A stretch of 48,161 bases of DNA from contig JADGAR010000026.1 in assembly GCA_015231915.1 (NCBI GenBank), positions 1 to 48,161 of the forward strand. Reading direction: 5' to 3'. The stretch is from Magnetococcales bacterium (GTDB lineage: Bacteria; Pseudomonadota; Magnetococcia; Magnetococcales; Magnetaquicoccaceae). The notes under the pieces are model-generated. The model saw only the letters and a list, made by a program, of their open reading frames with translations, did not search any database and was not told the origin of the DNA. The stretch's first letter is position 1. Every line of letters begins with the position of its first letter. Below, piece after piece: positions 33,701 through 40,303 of this stretch. The position numbers were made by a program, and so were the translations under genes.

Positions 33701-33792
33701 AGTTGCTGGAACATCAACGCGCCATGGCCGGTCGTCCCCCCAGGAAACCCGTTGCCGTTGCCAAACAGTTGACCTTGAATTGGGACGATTGA
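30757..33792 (+). CDS. EndoQ-like PHP endonuclease fused to UvrD/PcrA helicase
   Basis: 1011 residues. Residues 1 to about 400 match endonuclease Q, a PHP-fold enzyme that cuts 5' of deaminated bases: FADLHIHSKYSRATSRD gives metal-binding histidines, then GTGDFTHPAW, FSDAHSP and a zinc motif (HRNCH and CPACSKPLTVG). From about 455 a superfamily 1 helicase follows: Walker A LAGPGSGKTRTLTHRL (469-484), VTFTRRAAQEM, VDEFQDID at 638, GDPDQSIYGFRGGD, TRNYRS and TLHASKGLEFPVVF. The last motif VAMTRARE is intact. The fusion would join base-damage cutting with strand unwinding in one repair protein. The start at 30757 follows AAGGA. Confidence 0.88.
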   Translation: MRFFADLHIHSKYSRATSRDADLAPLALWARKKGITVLGTGDFTHPAWIARIAELTVPAEPGLLRLHPGVEESVSEDLRALGMRSGEGEGVRFLLSVEISTIYKKGDATRKVHHLVCVPSLEAARRLNLRLARIGNIASDGRPILGLDSRDLLEITLESDPDAFLIPAHIWTPWFSALGSKSGFDSIQECYGDLAGHIMAVETGLSSDPPMNWRVSSLDRYRLVSFSDAHSPMKLGREATVFETDLDYFAMRRALADGVGYAGTVEFFPEEGKYHLDGHRNCHVVLEPEETRRLAGICPACSKPLTVGVLNRVEILADRPEGGEPPVTAGPFRSLIPLTEIIAEIEGVGQGAARVNRIYEEMLCALGPELSILEALPVEEIRSAGSARLAEAIGRVRRGEVIRQGGYDGEYGVIRVFSARSPSVKSQPVAKAAPKPMEPVTVAPEAGAQGLDPEQEAAAAYTGGPLLILAGPGSGKTRTLTHRLARVIGDGAVPEACLAVTFTRRAAQEMRERLASLLGEEVAGRVAVMTFHALGWMLVRERQPGWSIASEVEVAGLLQQTGLTRSEALQRLRLFSAVRRGVTGATADDAAALEAHRVVLRQRGWVEMEDVILLPVAWMEADDDLREVWRGRWRWLFVDEFQDIDAGQYALLRHLASRDGELCVIGDPDQSIYGFRGGDPRFFQELARDFAGLRTVRLTRNYRSGQAILRGALNVIAYAGERRERELTAMREDAHRIVIHEAADEQAEARFVVRTLEKMMGGHAFHSLDSGRVDGHGGGNFSFADFAVLYRSDSQSVALRQAFEQAGIPYRKRAHGRLTEHPGVPPLLERMRSEGGGGPLVERLRRVVPPGEVEMADALEWLTPLALRHGENESAFLTALTQGEELDWWDPRAQRVSFLTLHASKGLEFPVVFITGCEDGLTPWRWGGEASEAALEEERRLFFVAMTRARETLILTRARRRLWRGVARDMVISPFLTQIREELLEHQRAMAGRPPRKPVAVAKQLTLNWDD

Positions 33793-33799
33793 GTCTTGG

Positions 33800-33979
33800 T
33801 TATGCCGGGGAGTGTGATTTCAGCCAGTCCCGCAGCACGTCATTGTCTGCTGAGCGACCATGGCGCACCAGTTTGCCGTCTCTGTAAAGGTCCGCTTGTT
33901 CGAACCATGCATCGGTCAACTCCGGCGCATCGTCAGGATCATTCCAAATAGGCTTGATATCTGGTTTATTCGCATTCAC
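33800..33979 (-). CDS. Small BrnA-like protein with GTG start
   Basis: 59 residues from a GTG at 33979, with AAGGA six bases upstream. The centre, DDAPELTDAWFEQADLYR and then DGKLVRHGR, is like the BrnA antitoxin (DAPELTD-x-x-F-x-x-A and KLVRRGR), but the usual C-terminal DNA-binding part is replaced by a short tail NDVLRDWLKSHSPA. No BrnT toxin gene is next to it. It is convergent with the EndoQ-helicase gene, seven bases from its stop. It may be an orphan or cut-down antitoxin, or a small protein of another role. Confidence 0.6.
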   Translation of the reverse strand: MNANKPDIKPIWNDPDDAPELTDAWFEQADLYRDGKLVRHGRSADNDVLRDWLKSHSPA

Positions 33980-34013
33980 TGGCTTTCCTTAATGAGATCA
34001 TATTGCACCTGAC

Positions 34014-34439
34014 TCAATCAAGCAATAAATACAACAGCACCCAATACCGCCCACCCTTGCCGATGGCGACCAGCATGGTGAAACTGGCGAAAGAAACCCC
34101 GAGACTGCCGGCGATGAAGGTGAGGGGGTCGCCGATCACCGGGACCCAGGAGAAGAGCAGGCTCCATTGGCCCCAGCGCTGGAAACGGTTTTTTGCCACT
34201 GTCATCTGCTCCGGGGTGATGGGAAACCAGCGGCGGGAGTGGAAACGCATACAGTAACGGCCCAAAAACCAGTTGATCTGCGCACCCAGTACATTGCCCA
34301 CCGTGGCGGTCAGCCAGATGGACCACGTGGGCCACTCCCCGGCCATGGCCGCCGCCGCCACCATTGCCTCCGAGGAAAACGGCAACACCGTCGCCGCCAG
34401 CAACGCCCCGAAAAAAAGAGAGATCAACCCGACATCCAT
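34014..34439 (-). CDS. YqaA/DedA-family membrane protein
   Basis: 141 residues from the ATG at 34439; a TTG start at 34457 is also possible. Four or so membrane spans. FGALLAATVLPFSSEAMVAAA and TVGNVLGAQINWFLGRY, then WSLLFSWVPVIGDPLTFIAGSLG, match the YqaA group of the SNARE-associated/DedA family. These inner-membrane proteins are linked to lipid flipping and proton balance. It stands alone between the small BrnA-like gene and an AT-rich gap. Confidence 0.82.
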   Translation of the reverse strand: MDVGLISLFFGALLAATVLPFSSEAMVAAAAMAGEWPTWSIWLTATVGNVLGAQINWFLGRYCMRFHSRRWFPITPEQMTVAKNRFQRWGQWSLLFSWVPVIGDPLTFIAGSLGVSFASFTMLVAIGKGGRYWVLLYLLLD

Positions 34440-34462
34440 GATTTCCACTTCCGGCAAAAAAT

Positions 34463-34482
34463 CCCCTTATCGGATGTATCGG
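34463..34482 (-). repeat. CCGATA direct-repeat element, copy 1
   Basis: Read on the minus strand: CCGATA, three bases, CCGATAAGGGG. The other copy, at 34673-34692, differs at two spacer bases only. This copy lies just before the YqaA gene start. Confidence 0.55.
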
Positions 34483-34672
34483 TCTTGCCGACCCTCGGGT
34501 TGAGTGGAAAATCGTCTTTCCGGAAAAAAAGCCTTCCACACCCCATGATACCCCATGACGCGATTTTTTTTGACCAGTCCCACCCGGCACCAGCAGGCGG
34601 CTCAGGATGGTTTATTGATTAACTTATTGAAAAAATTAAAAATTTTATTTTTTGTATCCGTTGCATAAAAAC

Positions 34673-34692
34673 CCCCTTATCGGCTTTATCGG
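34673..34692 (-). repeat. CCGATA direct-repeat element, copy 2
   Basis: Same element as 34463-34482, 210 bases away in the same orientation. On the minus strand it includes GCCGATAA, the -10 form of sigma-28 promoters, but no matching -35 is at the right distance. Confidence 0.55.
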
Positions 34693-34750
34693 TTGCTGCC
34701 ACTTGCGACTTGAGAAGTTTAAAAATACTGTATTTGATACTGAAAAAATC

Positions 34751-34787
34751 AACCAACCATGACAAAATCAACTTGTCAAGGTTGGTT
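34751..34787. other. Interrupted hairpin upstream of flagellin
   Basis: AACCAACC, a mismatch, TGACAA, a seven-base loop, TTGTCA, a mismatch, GGTTGGTT. It may fold in the flagellin 5' leader, bind a dimeric regulator, or act as a terminator. Confidence 0.45.
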
Positions 34788-34955
34788 TTGTCCAGAAAAA
34801 GTGGTCTGGTTTACGATTTTTTGTTCAAGCTTTTATTGAACTGCGACGATGAATAGAGCAAAGATGGCGAGGGAACGGCGCCGCTGGCCAGTACAAATCA
34901 ACTCGCCGTCCCCGTCCGATACGAGAACGTCCCATTGCACAAGGAGAATCAGAAA

Positions 34956-35810
34956 ATGGCCCTGTCCATCAATTCCAATATGACCAGCATGCTGGTCCGA
35001 AACAGCCTGCAAAAAAACAACACCGCCCTGGGCAAATCCATGCAACGACTTGCCAGCGGATTGAGAATCAATACGGCTTCCGATGACGCCGCTGGCCTGG
35101 CGGTGGCAACCCGTCTCACCACCCAAATCCGCAGCGCCAATATCGTCCGACAGAATGCCAACGAAGGCATCTCCTTGACCGAAGTGGCCGCGTCCGCCCT
35201 GGACGAAACCACCAATGCCCTGCAAGGCATCCGTGATATCGCCCTTCAGGCGAAAAGTTATTCACAGTCCAATGCCGACCGCACGGCCCTGCAGTTGACC
35301 GTCACCGAACTGCTGACCGAAATCCAGCGCATCGCCACCAGCACGAAATACAATGCCTCCACGCTGCTCACCGGCTCGTTCGCCAACCGCTCCTTCCAGG
35401 TCGGCACCAACCCCGGCGATGTCATCAAGATCACCATCGGCACGGCCAGTCTGGTGGGACTCGGCCTGAAAGGCGCAGGTGGCAACATCTCGATGGCGGT
35501 CAGCGCCACGACCGCAGCCGGCGGCCTCAGCGTGGCCAGCCGCACCATTCTGCTCGCCGACAGCGCCCTGGACTCCATCAGCAGCCTGCGCGCCTCCCTC
35601 AGTGGCGCCCAAAGCCGCTTCGAATCGATCATCAATACCCTGACATCCCTCTCGGACGCCTATACCAGCGCACGCTCCGGCATCATGGATACCGATGTCG
35701 CCATGGAATCGGCCAACCTCGCCCGTGGCACCATCATCCAGCAGGCGGGCATCGCGGTCCTCGCCCAGGCCAATCAAATGTCACAACAATGGCTGAAATT
35801 GCTCGGATGA
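34956..35810 (+). CDS. fliC: Flagellin
   Basis: 284 residues. The N-terminal half (MALSINSNMTSMLVRNSLQK, RLASGLRINTASDDAAGLAVA, NANEGISLTEVAASALDE) and the C-terminal half (SRFESIINTL, ARSGIMDTDVAMESANLARG) are the conserved flagellin core domains. The variable outer part is very short, so this is a small flagellin. It is exported and builds the filament. AAGGAG nine bases before the ATG at 34956 sets the start. It stands alone and ends at a strong hairpin. No other flagellar structural genes are in the window; several flagellins are common in Magnetococcales, which is inference here. Confidence 0.93.
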   Translation: MALSINSNMTSMLVRNSLQKNNTALGKSMQRLASGLRINTASDDAAGLAVATRLTTQIRSANIVRQNANEGISLTEVAASALDETTNALQGIRDIALQAKSYSQSNADRTALQLTVTELLTEIQRIATSTKYNASTLLTGSFANRSFQVGTNPGDVIKITIGTASLVGLGLKGAGGNISMAVSATTAAGGLSVASRTILLADSALDSISSLRASLSGAQSRFESIINTLTSLSDAYTSARSGIMDTDVAMESANLARGTIIQQAGIAVLAQANQMSQQWLKLLG

Positions 35811-35819
35811 GCCTGCGAC

Positions 35820-35865
35820 TCTCCCTGCCTCCTCCGCCCGGTTCGTCAGGGGGGAGGCAGGGAGA
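35820..35865. terminator. Hairpin after flagellin
   Basis: A 13-bp stem, 35820-35832 with 35853-35865, around a 20-base loop that can fold further. There is no T run. It separates flagellin from the convergent ABC-F gene. Confidence 0.6.
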
Positions 35866-35889
35866 AGCCGTTACCAACGCACCAGAGAG

Positions 35890-37899
35890 TCAGGCGCGCA
35901 ACCGCGCCAACTCCTCTTCCATGACCGTCTCGCGCGCCGCCAGCGCCAATGAGAGTGCCTCCCACTCCTCCATGGCGGCATGCAACGCCTGCTCCACCTG
36001 ACCGGCGCGGGTCAGCATCTCCTTCAAACCCTCCCGCGACGCGGCGGCATAGGCATCGGGATCGGCAAGTCCTGCTTGCAGATCCTGCTGCTCACCCTCC
36101 AGCAGGGCAATGGATTTTTCCAGTTTTTCCAACCGTGCCCGCTGCCCGGCGGTCTCCCGGCGCATTTGGTCGCGGGTCTGGGCGGACAGGCGCCGCAATT
36201 CGCGTGCGTCGCGTCCCCCTCCCTCCACGCCCGCCGGGGAGCCGGAGGCGCGTTCCTCCCGGACCACGTTTTCCAGATAGTCGTCCAGGCCGCCTTCCCA
36301 GGAGACCACCTTGCCACCGGCCACCACCCACAGCCGGTCACAGGCCGCCTCCATGAGATCCCGGTCATGGGTCACCAGCAGCACCGCTCCCGGATAGTCG
36401 GTCAATGCCTCTTCCAGCGCGGCGCGGGCCGCCATGTCCAGATGGTTGGCCGGCTCGTCGAGCAGCAGCAGATTGGCCCCGGACAAAAACATCCGCGCCA
36501 GCGCCAGCCGCACCCGCTCCCCGCCGGACAAGTCGGCGACCCGCGTCTCCACCGCCTCTCCTGAAAACAAAAGCCCTCCAAGCAGGGTACGCAACCCCGT
36601 CAGGCCGAACCCATCCGGGGCCGCCTCGGCAGCGGATTCCAGCACCGTCCGTTCGGGGTTGAGGGACTCCAGGGCATGCTGGGCAAAACGGGCCACCCTG
36701 GCCCGATCCCCCAGAATCACCTCCCCGGCGTCCGCCACGGCCTCTCCGGCGATCAGTTTCAGGAGTGTGCTCTTGCCAGCGCCGTTGATCCCCACCACCC
36801 CCACCTTTTCCCCCCGTTCCAGGGTCAGATTCACCCCGGAAAACAGCTCCCGGTCGTCGAATCCCTTGGCCAGCCGCCGGATCGAGAGCACCTCCCGCGC
36901 GCAGACGGGCGGCACGGGAAAACGGATGCGCGGGGGTGGCGGTCCCTTGGAAACCGTGGCCACGGGCGCCATCTTTTCCAGCATCTTGATGCGGCTTTGC
37001 ACCTGTCGCGCCTTGGTGGCCTTGGCCCGAAACCGCCTGATGAAGCACTCCAGTTCCTCCCGGCGTTTGCTTTGCCGTGCGGCGTTCTTCTCCAGGCTCT
37101 CCATGAGGGCGCTTTTTTGTTCCAGCCAGGCGTCGAAAGGACCCGCATAGCGGGTCAGACGACCCGCCTCCAGTTCCACGGTGACATTGGTGGTTCGGTT
37201 GAGAAAGGATCGGTCGTGGGAGACCAGGATCAGCGCCAGTCCGCCGGGACTTTTCCGGATGCGGTTTTCCAGCCAGGCGGCTGATTCCAGGTCCAGGTGG
37301 TTGGTGGGTTCGTCCAGCAACAGAAGGTCGGCGCGGGAAAAGAGCAGCCTGGCCAACTGCGCCCGCATGCGCCACCCGCCGGAAAAACTGCGCAGGGGAC
37401 GCTCCAGATCCTGGGGCGCGAAGCCCAGGCCCATGAGGATCACGGCTGCCCGTCCCTCGGCGGAATGGGACTCCAGGGTGGTCAGTCGCAGGTCGATTTC
37501 CCCCATGCGCGCCGCCAGTTCCTCGTGATGCGGACCTGGCCGTTCCTCCAGGAGGTCGGTTTCGATGCGCGCCCGTTCGTCACGCAGCGCCATCAGTTCT
37601 TCGTCCCCGGCCAGGGTGGTGGCCAACAGGGTGCGGTCGCCATCCAGGATCTCCTGGCGCAACAGACCGACCCGGACGCCACCCCTCAGCCGGATCGCCC
37701 CTTCGTCCGCGTCCGTTTCTTGCGCGATCAGCCGCAACAGCGTGGTTTTCCCCGCGCCGTTGGGACCGATCAGGCCAACCCGTTCTCCGGGATGAACCGT
37801 CAGATCCGCCTGATCCAGAACGCGGCGGCCTCCGAGATTCTTGGTGATTTTTTCAATGGTAAGCAATCGGGCATCATCGCAACTTGAGAAGCTGGGCAA
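35890..37899 (-). CDS. ABC-F family ATPase
   Basis: About 658-669 residues. Two ABC domains in one chain without membrane spans: first Walker A GLIGPNGAGKTTLLRL, signature RSFSGGWRMRAQLARLL, Walker B LLLLDEPTNHLDLES; second Walker A GVVGINGAGKSTLLKL, signature LSGGERVRLALARM and LLLLDEPANHLD. The linker between them (LEKNAARQSKRREELECF and on) and a C-terminal coiled coil are as in the YheS/Uup branch. ABC-F proteins bind the ribosome and help stalled translation. The start is uncertain, as only TTG codons at 37899 or 37866 fit. Its beginning overlaps the end of the stress-protein gene, so it ends the TSUP operon. Confidence 0.87.
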   Translation of the reverse strand: MPSFSSCDDARLLTIEKITKNLGGRRVLDQADLTVHPGERVGLIGPNGAGKTTLLRLIAQETDADEGAIRLRGGVRVGLLRQEILDGDRTLLATTLAGDEELMALRDERARIETDLLEERPGPHHEELAARMGEIDLRLTTLESHSAEGRAAVILMGLGFAPQDLERPLRSFSGGWRMRAQLARLLFSRADLLLLDEPTNHLDLESAAWLENRIRKSPGGLALILVSHDRSFLNRTTNVTVELEAGRLTRYAGPFDAWLEQKSALMESLEKNAARQSKRREELECFIRRFRAKATKARQVQSRIKMLEKMAPVATVSKGPPPPRIRFPVPPVCAREVLSIRRLAKGFDDRELFSGVNLTLERGEKVGVVGINGAGKSTLLKLIAGEAVADAGEVILGDRARVARFAQHALESLNPERTVLESAAEAAPDGFGLTGLRTLLGGLLFSGEAVETRVADLSGGERVRLALARMFLSGANLLLLDEPANHLDMAARAALEEALTDYPGAVLLVTHDRDLMEAACDRLWVVAGGKVVSWEGGLDDYLENVVREERASGSPAGVEGGGRDARELRRLSAQTRDQMRRETAGQRARLEKLEKSIALLEGEQQDLQAGLADPDAYAAASREGLKEMLTRAGQVEQALHAAMEEWEALSLALAARETVMEEELARLRA

Positions 37900-38350
37900 A
37901 ACCTCGGAATCCGCAGCGAGTCATCCATGAGGGATTCCGTTGCGACAATACCACATGCACTTTGCAAGGCAAAGGGGTGACCGGATGAAAATGCGGCACC
38001 CACCCGTTTTGAATCACGCGCGCCGTATCATGGTCCGCCAGGATGAGATCGGCGCCCCAGTCGCTTGCCATGCGTCCCAGTTCCTCGCCGGGGTGGCCGG
38101 TGATGACGGTGCAGTCGGTCACCTGCTCGCTGGAAAGCCCGACATGTCGGCGCAAGCGTTCGCGCAACGCCTCGGCGTTTTCCCGGAACCGCTCTTCCGG
38201 GGAGGACGAGGGGGTGTCGAGGTGATCGAACAGGGTGACGAAGCGTGACTGGGCGCCGCTCTCCCGCGCAAGCCGGAGGGCGGCGCCGGTCACTTCCTCG
38301 TTGGCGTCGAACAGATCGATGACGGCGATGATGCGGCGAAGACCGTTCAT
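37874..38350 (-). CDS. Universal stress protein-like protein
   Basis: 158 residues. N-terminal strand LRRIIAVIDLFDANEEVTGA, then TGHPGEELGRMASDWGADLILADHD, fit the UspA fold. The final nucleotide motif (G-x2-G-x9-G-S/T) is not clear, so ATP binding is doubtful. The ATG at 38350 overlaps the TSUP stop by four bases. A second stress protein is linked in the same way to the SulP gene at 40304, so transporter plus stress protein is a repeated theme in this cluster. Confidence 0.75.
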   Translation of the reverse strand: MNGLRRIIAVIDLFDANEEVTGAALRLARESGAQSRFVTLFDHLDTPSSSPEERFRENAEALRERLRRHVGLSSEQVTDCTVITGHPGEELGRMASDWGADLILADHDTARVIQNGWVPHFHPVTPLPCKVHVVLSQRNPSWMTRCGFRGFAQLLKLR

Positions 38351-39441
38351 GAGGATATGCGGCTCTCCGTGGCCAGTGCGAGGTTGCTGGCGGGGGTGGG
38401 GAGCGCCGCCTCCCGTCTGCCTTTCAGGATTGCCATCAGGATGATCCCCGCCCCCACGGCCAGGGCCAGGATCATGATGGCGAAGCTGATGTTCTTCAAC
38501 AGGCTCATGGTGGAGGGCTGCATGGCGCCGATCCATTCCAGTTGGGAGAGGTAGACCGGGATCACCAGTGCCCGGCTGACCATGACCGTCAGCATGATCA
38601 CCGCCATCACCAGCTTGATCATGAAAGGTTTGACGTAGGTGGTGCCGATCGCTCCCAACTGGATCCCGAACAGGGAGCCGGCCAGGATGATCATGGCCAG
38701 ACGAATGTCCACATATCCGCTCCAGGCGAATTTGATGGTCCCGCCCACCCCCATGACGAAGGCGATCACCAGTTCCGTGGCCGAGGCCATCAGGCTGTTC
38801 ATGCCCAGGACGTAAATCTGCGCCGGAACGCCGATGAATCCGCCCACGGCGATGGTGGCGGCCAGCATCCCGGTGGCAAACCCCAGAGGAATGGTGAACA
38901 GCACGGAAATCCGTGTGTTGAGTCCACGGAAATAGACCATGGTGCCGGGGATGTGGATGCTCTGCACCCAGAGGGCCAGGCGACCCGGTTTTTCTTCCTC
39001 GGCCATCCCGGATCGGTAACAGTTGAGCGTATCACGCATCACCAGGGCGCCGACAAAGCCGAGTATCAGCACAAAGGCCAATGAAACGTAGAGGTTGGAT
39101 CCGGCATCGCCGAAGCGTTGTTTGATCAATTCCTGATAATGCGCCCCCACCAGCACCCCCGCCTCGGCGGACACCCCCATGATGAGGCCCATCTTCAGAT
39201 CGACCTGACCATATTTGGCCCGTTTCATGGCGCCGACCAGGGCCTTGGGAAACTTGTGGCACATGTTGCTGGCCACGGCGACGATCCCCGGTACCCCGAG
39301 ACTCATCATGGCCGGGGTGAGGACGAAAGCCCCGCCCGAGCCGATGAATCCGCTCACCAGCCCGCCCACGAATCCCACGATGAAGAGATAACAACCATTG
39401 GCCAAATCCAACTGGATGAATTGTAACGAAAGCGCGTCCAT
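38347..39441 (-). CDS. TSUP-family permease (TauE/SafE-like)
   Basis: 364 residues with about eight to nine membrane spans. FIVGFVGGLVSGFIGSGGAFVLTPAMMSLGVP is the family signature, repeated in the second half as IPLGFATGMLAATIAVGGFIGVPAQIYVLG. The large middle loop (about 145-180) is unusual for the short TSUP form. TSUP proteins move sulfite, organosulfonates or other small anions across the inner membrane; the substrate is unknown here. It follows a 77-residue membrane protein by 15 bases, overlaps a stress-protein gene at its end and lies under the second 11-bp repeat box. Confidence 0.87.
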   Translation of the reverse strand: MDALSLQFIQLDLANGCYLFIVGFVGGLVSGFIGSGGAFVLTPAMMSLGVPGIVAVASNMCHKFPKALVGAMKRAKYGQVDLKMGLIMGVSAEAGVLVGAHYQELIKQRFGDAGSNLYVSLAFVLILGFVGALVMRDTLNCYRSGMAEEEKPGRLALWVQSIHIPGTMVYFRGLNTRISVLFTIPLGFATGMLAATIAVGGFIGVPAQIYVLGMNSLMASATELVIAFVMGVGGTIKFAWSGYVDIRLAMIILAGSLFGIQLGAIGTTYVKPFMIKLVMAVIMLTVMVSRALVIPVYLSQLEWIGAMQPSTMSLLKNISFAIMILALAVGAGIILMAILKGRREAALPTPASNLALATESRISS

Positions 39442-39456
39442 GTCGTTGATTGTCCC

Positions 39457-39690
39457 TTATTTCTTGGCCGTGAAACCCAATCCTTCCCAGAATACGGCGG
39501 TGAACTGGCCGTGCACGAAGGAAAAGAGGAATGCGATCAGGATCGGAATGGTAAAATACCACTTGCCGCGCGACGACAGGTCGAGAATGGACTTTTCGTA
39601 GGCAAAAAGCAGGAGGTACATCGAGACAGAGATGCCACCCCATCCCAGGATGGTGCCGAGACGGGGTGGCGGTTTGGAGGGTACGGACAT
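39457..39690 (-). CDS. Small two-span membrane protein, TSUP partner
   Basis: 77 residues with two hydrophobic segments (ILGWGGISVSMYLLLFAY and FTIPILIAFLFSFVHGQF). AAGGAG seven bases before the ATG at 39690 gives a firm start. It is the first gene of the TSUP unit and could be a small subunit of that permease. I do not recognise a named family. Confidence 0.7.
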   Translation of the reverse strand: MSVPSKPPPRLGTILGWGGISVSMYLLLFAYEKSILDLSSRGKWYFTIPILIAFLFSFVHGQFTAVFWEGLGFTAKK

Positions 39691-39746
39691 GGTGTTCTCC
39701 TTGGCTGGTGTGTGGAATGGACGGGGAGAATCCTGGCGCACCGAAC

Positions 39747-39785
39747 GTTAAGGGAGGGTTAAGGGAGGGTTAAGAACCGGTTAAG
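39747..39785 (-). promoter_or_regulatory. Four 11-bp direct repeats (box B) before the TSUP unit
   Basis: GTTAA begins at 39747, 39758, 39769 and 39780, exactly 11 bases apart; the first two copies are identical GTTAAGGGAGG. The box lies 57 bases before the small membrane protein start and covers the stop of the stress-protein gene. Spacing of 11 on one face of the helix is the usual pattern for OmpR/PhoB-type regulators, one of which is encoded at 43449. Confidence 0.75.
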
Positions 39786-40283
39786 CAAAGAAAAAAATGC
39801 CCCTCCGAACATTTTTTTTCCCGCATCCGACCCGGAGTCGCCGTGGGGAACGAACCGTACCGGGCAGGGCAGTGGTTGGGGTTGTCGCAGCCACTCCGGG
39901 CCATCGTGGCCGGTGATCTTGCCATGGTCGCGGCTTGCGGCCAGGATCAGCCCGGCGTTCCAGGAGTGGGCGAGTTCCACGATACGGTGGTTGGCGATGC
40001 CGGAGACCATGCGATAGCTGGCGGGACCAACCCCGAGTTTGTGCAACAGGGCATGCAGCCGGGCGGCCTGTTCCGCTTCGGTGCGTCGCAGCCATTCGTC
40101 TGGGGTGAAGAAGGGAAAATGACCGCTTTCGAAACCCAGTCCGATATCCTCGTCACAAACGTGGACCCAGAGGATCTCGGCGGGCGCCTGCCGGCGCAGG
40201 CAGGAGGCGCATTGTCTCACGAGGAGTTCGCCATGGGGAAGAGGATCGATCAAGGCGAGAATGCGGTTCGGTTGGTGTCTCAT
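39759..40283 (-). CDS. Universal stress protein-like protein
   Basis: 174 residues. NRILALIDPLPHGELLVRQC begins a UspA-like fold, and VSGIANHRIVELAHSWNAGL then ILAASRDHGK form the latter strand-helix pair. The first half has a pair of cysteines (CASCLRRQ) and VHVCDE. GGGAGA six bases before the ATG at 40283 supports the start. It follows SulP by 20 bases and is surely in its transcript. Its last codon lies in repeat box B. Confidence 0.75.
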   Translation of the reverse strand: MRHQPNRILALIDPLPHGELLVRQCASCLRRQAPAEILWVHVCDEDIGLGFESGHFPFFTPDEWLRRTEAEQAARLHALLHKLGVGPASYRMVSGIANHRIVELAHSWNAGLILAASRDHGKITGHDGPEWLRQPQPLPCPVRFVPHGDSGSDAGKKMFGGAFFSLLNRFLTLP

Positions 40284-40303
40284 GGGGAATCTCCCGATCC
40301 GGT

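Larger units (their letters stand above)
34440..34955. other. Intergenic region before flagellin
   Basis: About 515 bases without a gene. It holds two near-identical 20-bp sequences (34463-34482 and 34673-34692, 18 of 20 bases the same), an AT tract at 34610-34665, an interrupted hairpin at 34751-34787 and the AAGGAG of the flagellin gene at 34941-34946. A clear sigma-28 or sigma-54 promoter on the plus strand was not found. Confidence 0.6.
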
